Positions 57,114-64,000 of a stretch of 64,000 nt of DNA are shown here, piece by piece. The notes beneath the pieces were generated by a model. That model saw nothing but the letters and a program-made list of their open reading frames with translations, did no database searches and was not told the DNA's origin. The stretch comes from VAZQ01 sp036557665 (GTDB taxonomy: Bacteria; Pseudomonadota; Alphaproteobacteria; Rhizobiales; Xanthobacteraceae), in contig DATBHG010000106.1 of NCBI GenBank assembly GCA_036557665.1, positions 124,001 to 188,000 of the forward strand, in the 5' to 3' direction. Numbering within the stretch: position 1 is the stretch's first letter; each line of letters opens with the position of its first letter. The position numbers and the translations under genes are program-made.

Positions 57114-59852
57114 TCAACGGCGCCGCGCGACACTCGTCGTTCCATCGGAAATCGTGATGTCATAGATGCGACCCATCCACATCACGGCGGCCTTCGCCTC
57201 ATGCCACCCGCGCGGGAGCGCCGGAGCAACCGTGATCTCCTTCCAGCCCGTGGATATGCCCATGATGCCATGCACGAGGGCTGCCGGAACCACGACCATG
57301 TCCGCGAGATAGCCTTCATCGCCGCCGGGCGAGACATGCCCACGGATATCGATTGAATTGCTGCCGACGAAAGACGTGCGTTCGAAATGGCGCGCAAAAT
57401 TCTCCAGCAAGCGCAACGCACCCCACTCGCCGTCGACGTTCCCGACCCGCGCCCGGGCGACAACCTCCCAATAGGTCGAAGCAAGCACGCTGCCGCCGTA
57501 GAAGTAAGTTCCGAAGCACTGTTCAGACCGTCCGGCAGACAGCGGCCACAACAAGCTGAGCGTCGCCTCGCGCGAATACCCGAAGCGCTGCTTCAGCTCC
57601 TGGAGGCGCTTGTCGGCCGTTGCGAGAATCATCAAGGCGCGATCTCGCGGCGCGATGCCGAAGGCGATCAACGGAAATTGTGCAATGTCGATGAAGTGAA
57701 GCGCGGGCTTCCCGGTCTCGTCGACCCAGTCTGCATATCGGGGCCCGCCGGGCGCGGCCGGCATCCATAGCTTGGCATTGATGGCAGCCGCCAGTCTGTG
57801 CGCCTCGTCTCGGCGAACCTCCGCCTCGCGGGGCTGGCCCGTCAAAACCAGAATGTCGGCCAGATCCATGAGCGCTTGATAGAGAAACGCCTGGTAATAG
57901 GTGTTGAAACCTGAAAACTTGATGCCGTCGTAATACCAGTTCGTCCCCGCGAGGGTCTTGAACAGGCCGGTCTCGCGGTCGATGCCGCGGATGAAGAAAT
58001 CGGCCATGCCGGCAAGCGTTGGCAGGACGCGCTCGGCGAACGCACGATCGCCACTCCTCACGATATAGTGCCTGACCGCTGAGATGACGTGCAGGTTGTC
58101 GTCCAAGAGAGCACCCGAGTTCTGCGCATTGAAACCAAAACGGGTCAGACCCCGCTCGTCGACAGTAGCCAGTATCCGCTCGAGATGTCCCTTGAACGCG
58201 TCGTTGGCATTGATCGTGAATTCGGCCGAAGCTTTCGTCGGAATGCTGACGGAGAGCGCAAGCGCCTGAAAATCGGCAGAGCCCGCGTAGTTCACATCTT
58301 CGCTTCCATTGCCGAAATCAAAGCGCTTCTGGTCCGAGATCACGCCGCCGTTGAGAACCGAGCCATGGAGGTCGCCGAGCCGTTGCGCCAAAGCCCGATC
58401 GGGAATCTGCACGGACAGCTGCTCGCCCGTTGTCCGCTTGTCCGATGGCGCAAGCGTGAAGGAAATTTCATCAACATCCCCTGCGCGCCGCTCGAACGCT
58501 AGCGACTGCTCGGTGGTCACCCCAATCTCGTTGAAGTCGTTCCTCACACCTGCCCGGCGGTAGAGAAAGCCGCCCGTCACGGAAGCCCGGATATCGGACT
58601 GCAGGTGAAAATTCGTGAAAAGCTTGTACGTTGCCCAGGTATCGCGCTTCGCCAGCGTGAAGGTGCGGTATTCCGTAGTCGCCGGGAACGAATAGGTCTC
58701 GTAGTCGGGGTGCGTGCCGGCGACGATCATTGCGGGGTCGTACCACAACGTGGTGGTCACCTGAGGATCGATGGGAGCAACACGGCGATCGCGGAACGCG
58801 CCCTGACCGCCGAATCTTGCGAGATACAGGGCCGGCGTACCGGAAATGCCGATGCTCGCGGGCTCGACCCATCGCTGGACGACAGTCCACGACAGCGCGC
58901 CGTTGTGCGCCTCGATGCGCCAGTCCTCTTCGACGGGTCCCGCCACGCCGTCCTTGGTCGTCAGGCGGATCGCGTCCAGTCGGATGCCGGTGATCCGACC
59001 ATCGGGCCGGCGCTCAACTGAGGTCCGCTTCGGCTTGCCGTACCGGCTCTCGTATCGACGCCCGCTCCGGTCGGACACGTAGGTGTACGCGCCGTGTCGT
59101 TCGTAGATTCGATTGTCCTTGCTCTCCAAGAGAGTCACCCCGCGCGGCCAATCCGCCAGCAGCGATCGCGCCGAGAGCTTGCCATCAGGTTCGCGCAGGA
59201 ACAGATCGGTGAGCTCGGGCGCATCGAGGTCGACATCCACGCGTCCGAACGCGTCCTCGATGGCGATGTCATTGCGCACGCGCGCCGGGAGCGCCTCGCC
59301 AAAAATTTGCACTTCCGCCAGCCCCACGACGTTGGGCATCACCGATAGCTTTCCGCCATCGGGAAAAAGGAGCTTGACGAATCGTCCCTTCGTTCCCGCT
59401 GGCAGATCGACGTCCAGCCACCTGCGCTCCGGACAGGCGCCCTGTTCGGGAATCCGCTCGCTGGGGACCGCCGTCACGGGCTTCATATCCTGGATGTCAT
59501 TGCCGACTTCGACGACGATGGCTTGTGGCGGAGCCCAGACGTCGTAGATGCCGTCATACGCGGCTATCGAAAAGGCGATCGTGACCTGCGCCAGGGAATG
59601 AGCATCGCGGAGATCGATCATGACCCAGGAGGGTCGCGCTGGATCCTGTGGCGGATCCCACGACGTGTACCAACTCGCGTTCGCTTGCGCTTTGCCGTCG
59701 ACAATGATCGGAGCAAGCTTCGCACTCGATGAGGCCGCTACCTCACGCCCGAGCGCAAAATTCATTCGGTAAACCGCTTCCTCGGCCGGTGAAAGCTGAC
59801 TCAGGCAAAGCAGCCACAGGACCGCACTGGAGCGCAAGAAGCCCACTGCCAT
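57114..59852 (-). CDS. Secreted glycosidase-like protein with F5/8-type C domain and (alpha/alpha)6 fold
   Basis: 912 residues. Signal peptide (LRSSAVLWLLCLSQLSPA), an N-terminal F5/8 type C/discoidin-like domain (about 30-185: ASWYTSWDPPQDPARPSWVM, VVGLAEVQIFGEAL), a beta-sandwich middle, and from about 560 a six-hairpin glycosidase-like domain (NAQNSGALLDDNLHVISAVR, ETGLFKTLAGTNWYYDGIKF, NSIDIRGHVSPGGDEGYLAD), ending with a beta domain. The nearest known shapes are GH78/GH63-like enzymes, but no family can be fixed. It diverges from a polytopic membrane protein gene, so a role in surface polysaccharide handling is plausible. Confidence 0.78.
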   Translation of the reverse strand: MAVGFLRSSAVLWLLCLSQLSPAEEAVYRMNFALGREVAASSSAKLAPIIVDGKAQANASWYTSWDPPQDPARPSWVMIDLRDAHSLAQVTIAFSIAAYDGIYDVWAPPQAIVVEVGNDIQDMKPVTAVPSERIPEQGACPERRWLDVDLPAGTKGRFVKLLFPDGGKLSVMPNVVGLAEVQIFGEALPARVRNDIAIEDAFGRVDVDLDAPELTDLFLREPDGKLSARSLLADWPRGVTLLESKDNRIYERHGAYTYVSDRSGRRYESRYGKPKRTSVERRPDGRITGIRLDAIRLTTKDGVAGPVEEDWRIEAHNGALSWTVVQRWVEPASIGISGTPALYLARFGGQGAFRDRRVAPIDPQVTTTLWYDPAMIVAGTHPDYETYSFPATTEYRTFTLAKRDTWATYKLFTNFHLQSDIRASVTGGFLYRRAGVRNDFNEIGVTTEQSLAFERRAGDVDEISFTLAPSDKRTTGEQLSVQIPDRALAQRLGDLHGSVLNGGVISDQKRFDFGNGSEDVNYAGSADFQALALSVSIPTKASAEFTINANDAFKGHLERILATVDERGLTRFGFNAQNSGALLDDNLHVISAVRHYIVRSGDRAFAERVLPTLAGMADFFIRGIDRETGLFKTLAGTNWYYDGIKFSGFNTYYQAFLYQALMDLADILVLTGQPREAEVRRDEAHRLAAAINAKLWMPAAPGGPRYADWVDETGKPALHFIDIAQFPLIAFGIAPRDRALMILATADKRLQELKQRFGYSREATLSLLWPLSAGRSEQCFGTYFYGGSVLASTYWEVVARARVGNVDGEWGALRLLENFARHFERTSFVGSNSIDIRGHVSPGGDEGYLADMVVVPAALVHGIMGISTGWKEITVAPALPRGWHEAKAAVMWMGRIYDITISDGTTSVARRR

Positions 59853-60173
59853 CTCCGCGTCTTCATCCGCGCCGGCTCAAGATCGCACGCTACCCCCGAA
59901 CGGCGCCACGATTCATAGCCGGCGACGCATGCACTGTCGAGCCGGCAGCGATTTCGACAATCGCCGCACAAGTGGACAGAAACCCTGGAACGTTGTATGC
60001 GTTTACCTGTCTCGCCGACACCCGCCGGTCGTCCAAATCAGCACGTCCTGCTGCACTCAGCGACGTGTCTCGCTCAGGCGCTTCGCAGCTCGCTGCCAAT
60101 GCCACATCAGATGGACCAGATGCTGTCCTCGACCGCACGCCTTGAAGCTTGTCCGCCGTCGTCGCTTCTAGCG
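59853..60173. other. Divergent spacer, glycosidase and GT-C-like genes
   Basis: About 320 nt. The plus-strand frame of the next gene is open from 59997, so part of this may code for its N-terminus if an upstream ATG (60096, 60111) is used. No clear promoter seen. Confidence 0.35.
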
Positions 60174-61859
60174 ATGCGGATCCCTCTCCTTGGCTACTTG
60201 GTCGTCTTCGGCGTCGGCATTTTTGCGCATTGGCCCGCCCTGCTCACCGACAGCATCATGTGGGACGATTACCTTATTCTCGCGTGGAGCACGCAAGGAC
60301 GGTTCGATTGGCTCTATCAATTCTACAGCAATTACGGCGTTACGCCGATGGCGCTGGTATATCTGCCGTTTGTCGCGACCGCGCCCACGGCAGCAACCAT
60401 AGTCCAACTCGCCAAGCTGCTCTGCGTCGCAAGCGTCTTGCTCAATGCTGTGTTGGTCATGCTGATATCCCTCAGGGTCGCCCACGGAAACCGCGTCTTC
60501 GCCGTCCTGGCAGGAGCAACCGCGGCGGCCTTCCCCGGGCTGAGCGGAGAAGGGTTTCAACCAACATTCCTGCTCTACTGTTTTTTCGTCCCGTTGTTCC
60601 TGACTGGGATACTTCTGTTCATCGAAACCGCGCGATCGCCGATCTCCAGACCGATCATCCGTGTCGCCGCGCTTGTCCTGCTCTTGCTGTCCTTTTCCCT
60701 GAACTCGCTGCTTGTCCTTTTCTACGCGGTCGTCCCTGCTGTCTTTTACGCCTCGATCAGACGTGAGCAGACGGCGACCAGGCAGCTGTTTTCCGCAGGC
60801 ATGCGGTTTGTCCTTGGTCACATGGACTTCCTCGCGGCACCGCTTGTGTTCTGGGCTCTCAAAGAGGTCTTCATGCCCAGAGTCGGTATCTACGCCAGAT
60901 ACAATGCTCCCCGCTTTGACTGGGCTGGAATCCTGCAAGCCTACGAGAGACTCGTTCCGGATATGTTGCAGACCGTGCTGTTCGTGCCGTTCTCGATACC
61001 GCTGGCGCTGTGGTTCGCCGCTACGGTGTTCGTTGTCGCGGCCCTCGCGGCGGGGCCTATTTTGTCGCGCCTGACCCGCGCTTGTGAGTCTACGGGGTCC
61101 GAACTGGCGATCTTGTTCGGCCTGGGCTGCCTGGCGCTGATCGGCGCCGCGTTTCCATATTACCTCGTCGGGCGACGTTCGATTCAGACCTATGGATTCA
61201 TGAGCCGCGACAACGTGCTGTTTCCACTGTCCGTCAGCTGGGTGACGGCGGCGTTGACCTGCATGCTCCTGCGGGGTCGATTGCCCTGGCGGAAGATCGG
61301 CTCGGACCGGGTAGAGCGGCTCGTCCATCGAGCCGGCGTTGCCGGATTTTGCGCGTTGCTGGCTGCGCAGTCGCTTTTCAACTGGCGCAATCATGCCGAT
61401 TGGCAAGCGCATTATGCTTACTATCGATCGGTGATCGAAAAGGTCGTGCACGATCGGAATGTAGTCGACGCATCTGTCGTCGAGCTGGTCGACCGGCTGC
61501 CCGGTGACCGGACGTTGCAGGGCTGGAAATACCCGACCTCAATCTGGACCGCGATCCTGTCGGCGGCATTTCAGAAGACGGCACGGTTGGCTATTCCGTT
61601 CCCGCCGGCAAACGCAAGCTTCTATACTCCGCGAGAGATTTCTCAGCGCCTTCGGGATACGGAGGTCGCCTTCATGTTCAGCGACATCGATTTGAACGGG
61701 CCGCAAGCCCGGCTTGTCGTGGCGCCCGGCCCGGGCGCGCGAAATCCAATTCTTCTGACGGTCGCCTACTGGCGGGCGCGCTTTCTTGCGCCTGCTGAAA
61801 TGCCGGACCTACTGCAGTCCTTGACCGAGCTCACCAGTTCTCGACTTGGTAGCAGCTAA
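60174..61859 (+). CDS. Polytopic membrane protein, GT-C glycosyltransferase-like
   Basis: 561 residues from ATG 60174 (MRIPLLGYLVVFGVG); no start has a good Shine-Dalgarno, and in-frame ATGs lie upstream at 60111 and earlier. About ten to eleven hydrophobic segments. The first extracytoplasmic loop begins DSIMWDDYLI, where the Asp-Asp pair resembles the acidic motif of GT-C glycosyltransferases that use polyprenyl-phosphate sugars. The C-terminal 150 residues are more polar. Genes around it (glycosidase, UPF0104) fit a surface-glycan module. The enzyme call is inference. Confidence 0.7.
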   Translation: MRIPLLGYLVVFGVGIFAHWPALLTDSIMWDDYLILAWSTQGRFDWLYQFYSNYGVTPMALVYLPFVATAPTAATIVQLAKLLCVASVLLNAVLVMLISLRVAHGNRVFAVLAGATAAAFPGLSGEGFQPTFLLYCFFVPLFLTGILLFIETARSPISRPIIRVAALVLLLLSFSLNSLLVLFYAVVPAVFYASIRREQTATRQLFSAGMRFVLGHMDFLAAPLVFWALKEVFMPRVGIYARYNAPRFDWAGILQAYERLVPDMLQTVLFVPFSIPLALWFAATVFVVAALAAGPILSRLTRACESTGSELAILFGLGCLALIGAAFPYYLVGRRSIQTYGFMSRDNVLFPLSVSWVTAALTCMLLRGRLPWRKIGSDRVERLVHRAGVAGFCALLAAQSLFNWRNHADWQAHYAYYRSVIEKVVHDRNVVDASVVELVDRLPGDRTLQGWKYPTSIWTAILSAAFQKTARLAIPFPPANASFYTPREISQRLRDTEVAFMFSDIDLNGPQARLVVAPGPGARNPILLTVAYWRARFLAPAEMPDLLQSLTELTSSRLGSS

Positions 61860-62306
61860 TTTAGCGGCCGGCCGAAAGACGATTGCGTCGGATGTAATAT
61901 GGGCACTGCTGGGGAGACGCAACTCCTCGGCCACTGCGGCTACGAGCTCGACTTGCGCTACCGTCCGCGTTGACGCGAATAGTCCCATCCTCCTTCCTTC
62001 GTTGACAAATGGCTTATGCTGACGACAAAATCTCTAGGATGTCTTCACCGGGCCTTCACGTGCTTCAACGCGGGCTGGTGTGCCGATTCGAAAGTTCGTA
62101 AAGCTTGGCGGCGACCTGCAGAAGCAAAGGGACGCCGTGTCCGCGCTCACAACTTTGGTGATGCTAACGGGTTCCTGGATTTCTGGTTCCTCGGCGAGCC
62201 GACGGCCGCGAAGGTAGGAACTTCAAATCGTCAGGCCCGCTGCGTACCGGCGGCGCGAGCCGCGGCCAAGTACGTTCGCACCGAAACAACGAGCGAGGAA
62301 AGCATC
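61860..62306. other. Spacer/5' leader of the UPF0104 gene
   Basis: About 447 nt. It contains a good promoter (62002-62031). The frame of the next gene is open back to 62016, but that ATG lies inside the promoter and the intervening residues look non-coding, so a leader of about 270 nt is likely. Confidence 0.5.
62002..62031 (+). promoter_or_regulatory. Sigma70-type promoter of the UPF0104 gene
   Basis: TTGACA (62002-62007, full consensus) and CAAAAT (62026-62031, four of six) with an 18-nt spacer. Confidence 0.6.
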
Positions 62307-63437
62307 GTGGTCATGGGCTCGAGGAGCGTTGCCGGCGACGGGGGTACCTTTATCGGCGGGGCCGGCTCCTCCGTACATGCAATAGAGGGAGGCGCTGCCG
62401 GATTGAACGCGGCAACGGGTCACTTTACGGGTGCGGCCCCGACGGAGAGCTCGCGGGTACAGACGCCGCCGGTCCGTACCGGCTTGAGAAACTTCTTGAG
62501 GTCGCGAGCGCTGCGCTGGGGCGTCACGCTGGCGCTGCTTGCGTACGCCATATCTCAGCTTAGCGCCGATCAGATCGTCGACATTGCCGGTTGGAACAGT
62601 GTCGCGCTGCTGTTCGTTTCATCGGTTGTCCTGGTGGTGGTCGTCGGCCTCAACACCGTGCGATGGCTGCTGATCGCGCGCATTTGCCGGGTGCAGATGC
62701 GGTGGCGGCAATCCTTCCAATGGACGATGATCGGCCATTTTTTTAATCAGATATTCCCCAGTTCGGTCGGCGGCGATGTTGTCCGGGGCATGTTGGCCGG
62801 CCGCGGGATCGATGACATGGGCGGGGCTTTTAGCAGCATCGCGCTGGAGCGGATCGTCGGCTTCATCGCGCTGCTCGCGTTGATTGCGATTGGGCAGCCG
62901 CTGCTGATCGCGCGCCTTCACGATCAATCGCTTTCGCACTTCGCGCTGGCTGCCGTATTGTTGAGCTTGGGCCTCCTCGCAGCAGTATTCGTGGTCGCCA
63001 AGTTTGTCGGAGATCGGCGCTCCGGACGCCTGCAGGCCGCGGCGCAGCGGTTCGCCAGCGACACGCGTCGCCTGATGGCCTCGCCCCAACTGACGGGCGC
63101 GGCTCTGCTCGTCTCGTTCGTGATGCACGGATCCAACCTGGTTTTGACGGCGGCGGTGGCGAACCTACTCGGCGCCGACATTTCCTTGCTGGATGTGCTC
63201 TTGGTGGTCCCGACCATCATCCTGATTGCGAGTCTGCCGATCTCGATCGGCGGCTGGGGCGTGCGCGAAGCGGCGCTTGCAGTCGGCTTTTCCGCACTGG
63301 GGCAGCCGATCTCCGTGGCGGTGGCAACCTCGCTGATCATCGGGCTCGCCAACCTCGTGTCGGCGCTTCCCGGCGCTATCGCTTGGAATTGGCTCCCTCC
63401 CGCCGAGCGCAGCAGTCATGATACGCGGCAATCGTGA
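62307..63437 (+). CDS. UPF0104/lysylphosphatidylglycerol-synthase-type flippase-like membrane protein
   Basis: 376 residues from GTG 62307, which has GAGGAA 7 nt upstream. After about 65 polar residues come seven to eight hydrophobic segments with the family marks LNTVRWLLIARICRV, FNQIFPSSVGGDVVRG and PISIGGWGVREAAL. This is the membrane part of MprF-type proteins and of the AglD/UPF0104 group, thought to flip lipids. It has no attached DUF2156 domain; two stand-alone DUF2156 proteins are coded 27-31 kb away. Beside a GT-C-like protein, it may move a glycolipid. Confidence 0.85.
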   Translation: MVMGSRSVAGDGGTFIGGAGSSVHAIEGGAAGLNAATGHFTGAAPTESSRVQTPPVRTGLRNFLRSRALRWGVTLALLAYAISQLSADQIVDIAGWNSVALLFVSSVVLVVVVGLNTVRWLLIARICRVQMRWRQSFQWTMIGHFFNQIFPSSVGGDVVRGMLAGRGIDDMGGAFSSIALERIVGFIALLALIAIGQPLLIARLHDQSLSHFALAAVLLSLGLLAAVFVVAKFVGDRRSGRLQAAAQRFASDTRRLMASPQLTGAALLVSFVMHGSNLVLTAAVANLLGADISLLDVLLVVPTIILIASLPISIGGWGVREAALAVGFSALGQPISVAVATSLIIGLANLVSALPGAIAWNWLPPAERSSHDTRQS

Positions 63438-63917
63438 GCCGAGGAGCAACGGCGAAATCGGGGATGGCGCTCGTCGGCGGAATGAACATGGCGGCCGCGC
63501 CCAGCGCGGATCTGGCTGCTGCAAGCTCAGCATCTGCGGCATTGCGGCGCGCGGGACGGCAGCAGTTAGGTCCAACGTGCGATTTCTTGACTGACGAATA
63601 GATTGCAGACCGCGTGCATCATAGCGTCGGCCAGGGGCCCTCCTTTGATCGCAGCGGGCGGCGCGAGGCCGAGGGCCGCTACCTGCCGGAGCTCCGTGGA
63701 AAGGCGCCATACTGCGATGGAGACCAACATGAACAAGACCGTGACGCCCGAAGGCCTGGCCTTGCACGGAGCCGGATGAGAGCAACGGTACGAAGCGACT
63801 TGATCGGTGAAAGAATTGGACGAAGCGATGTCACGCCTGCATCAGCATGAAAATGAAGATTACGAACAGCGGCCGGCTATGCGCCCGTCGGTCGCCGCCG
63901 CATAGAGGCGACACGCA
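63438..63917. other. Spacer with possible small or decayed frames
   Basis: About 480 nt. The minus strand holds a 54-codon frame (listed separately). On the plus strand a GTG at 63807 opens 32 codons (VKELDEAMSRLHQHENEDYE...) ending at 63905, just before the edge gene; coding status is unclear. Confidence 0.35.
63566..63730 (-). CDS. Possible small or truncated protein, 54 residues
   Basis: ATG 63730 opens MLVSIAVWRLSTELRQVAAL and the product ends LFVSQEIARWT. It starts with a short hydrophobic run, and codon use has a GC-rich third position like the genes around it. The frame stays open upstream past the ATG, so it may be the 3' remnant of a larger gene. No Shine-Dalgarno and no family recognised. 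Confidence 0.3.
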   Translation of the reverse strand: MLVSIAVWRLSTELRQVAALGLAPPAAIKGGPLADAMMHAVCNLFVSQEIARWT

Positions 63918-64000
63918 ATGGCTCGCCGTCCCTCGTTGATGTCGGCCGCCAAGGCCTTGAAAATCGACCAGGCGATCCGGAGGAACGTCTACGCCTACCA
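63918..64000 (+). CDS. Start of an unidentified gene (cut by window edge)
   Basis: ATG 63918 opens at least 27 codons (MARRPSLMSAAKALKIDQAI, then RRNVYAY) to the window end, with GAGG 9 nt upstream. Basic, helical N-terminus. Too short to identify. Confidence 0.5.
   Translation, partial: MARRPSLMSAAKALKIDQAIRRNVYAY

Noticed and set aside
60168..61451. 427-codon minus-strand frame opposite the GT-C-like gene
   Set aside because: Very Gln/Asp/Arg-rich product, which is the expected reverse complement of a hydrophobic membrane protein.

Overview
The window is about 64 kb of GC-rich chromosome from an alphaproteobacterium, most likely a Hyphomicrobiales member near Bradyrhizobiaceae/Xanthobacteraceae. 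This is inferred from the division/cell-wall (dcw) gene order, an amidase-rnpB pair beside mraZ, an HWE-type histidine kinase, Tim44-like and extensin-like proteins and uniformly GC-rich codon use. There is no tRNA, rRNA, CRISPR array, recognisable transposase or prophage gene.

Layout. (1) 1-15131, minus strand: the distal dcw cluster, read as murE, murF, mraY, murD, ftsW, murG, murC, murB, ddl, ftsQ (cut by the window edge). It is interrupted by a catalase-peroxidase (katG) between murB and ddl and by an opposite-strand enolase-superfamily gene between murD and ftsW. (2) 15.1-43.5 kb: about 28 kb of unrelated genes sits between murE and ftsI, which are normally adjacent. It holds a predicted heme-c sensor adenylate cyclase; a three-gene operon (isoprenylcysteine-methyltransferase-like, ABC1/UbiB-like kinase, degenerate KAS III-like protein); a basic/acidic pair of small proteins; an orphan RND pump coupled to an alpha/beta-hydrolase; a class II amidotransferase with a double cNMP-binding protein; a B12-dependent-type radical SAM protein; two paralogous DUF2156 proteins; a second hydrolase; a Cys4 protein; proB; an SDR; a decayed ftsI copy; an HWE kinase; a DUF4926 protein; and an arylsulfatase. 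(3) 43.5-47.2 kb, minus strand: the dcw head (mraZ, rsmH, ftsL, ftsI) behind a four-box MraZ operator. (4) 47.5-64 kb: PRC-barrel protein, peptidoglycan amidase, RNase P RNA with a strong terminator, a 5-oxoprolinase/hydantoinase A-B fusion, Tim44-like and extensin-like envelope proteins, a 27-residue membrane peptide, a six-hairpin-type glycosidase, a polytopic GT-C-like membrane protein, a UPF0104 flippase-like protein, and a gene running off the right edge.

How it fits together. The two dcw blocks make lipid II and the septal synthase; because they are separated, murE and downstream genes must use promoters other than the MraZ-controlled one. The foreign block is rich in membrane-lipid or isoprenoid-type enzymes plus cAMP production and binding functions, so it may be a lipid-remodelling and signalling island; that is inference. 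A decayed ftsI remnant about 96% identical to the intact gene over its longest block, lying 6.4 kb away in the same orientation, together with short direct repeats around the kinase and sulfatase genes, shows that the ftsI-proximal edge of the block was rearranged fairly recently.
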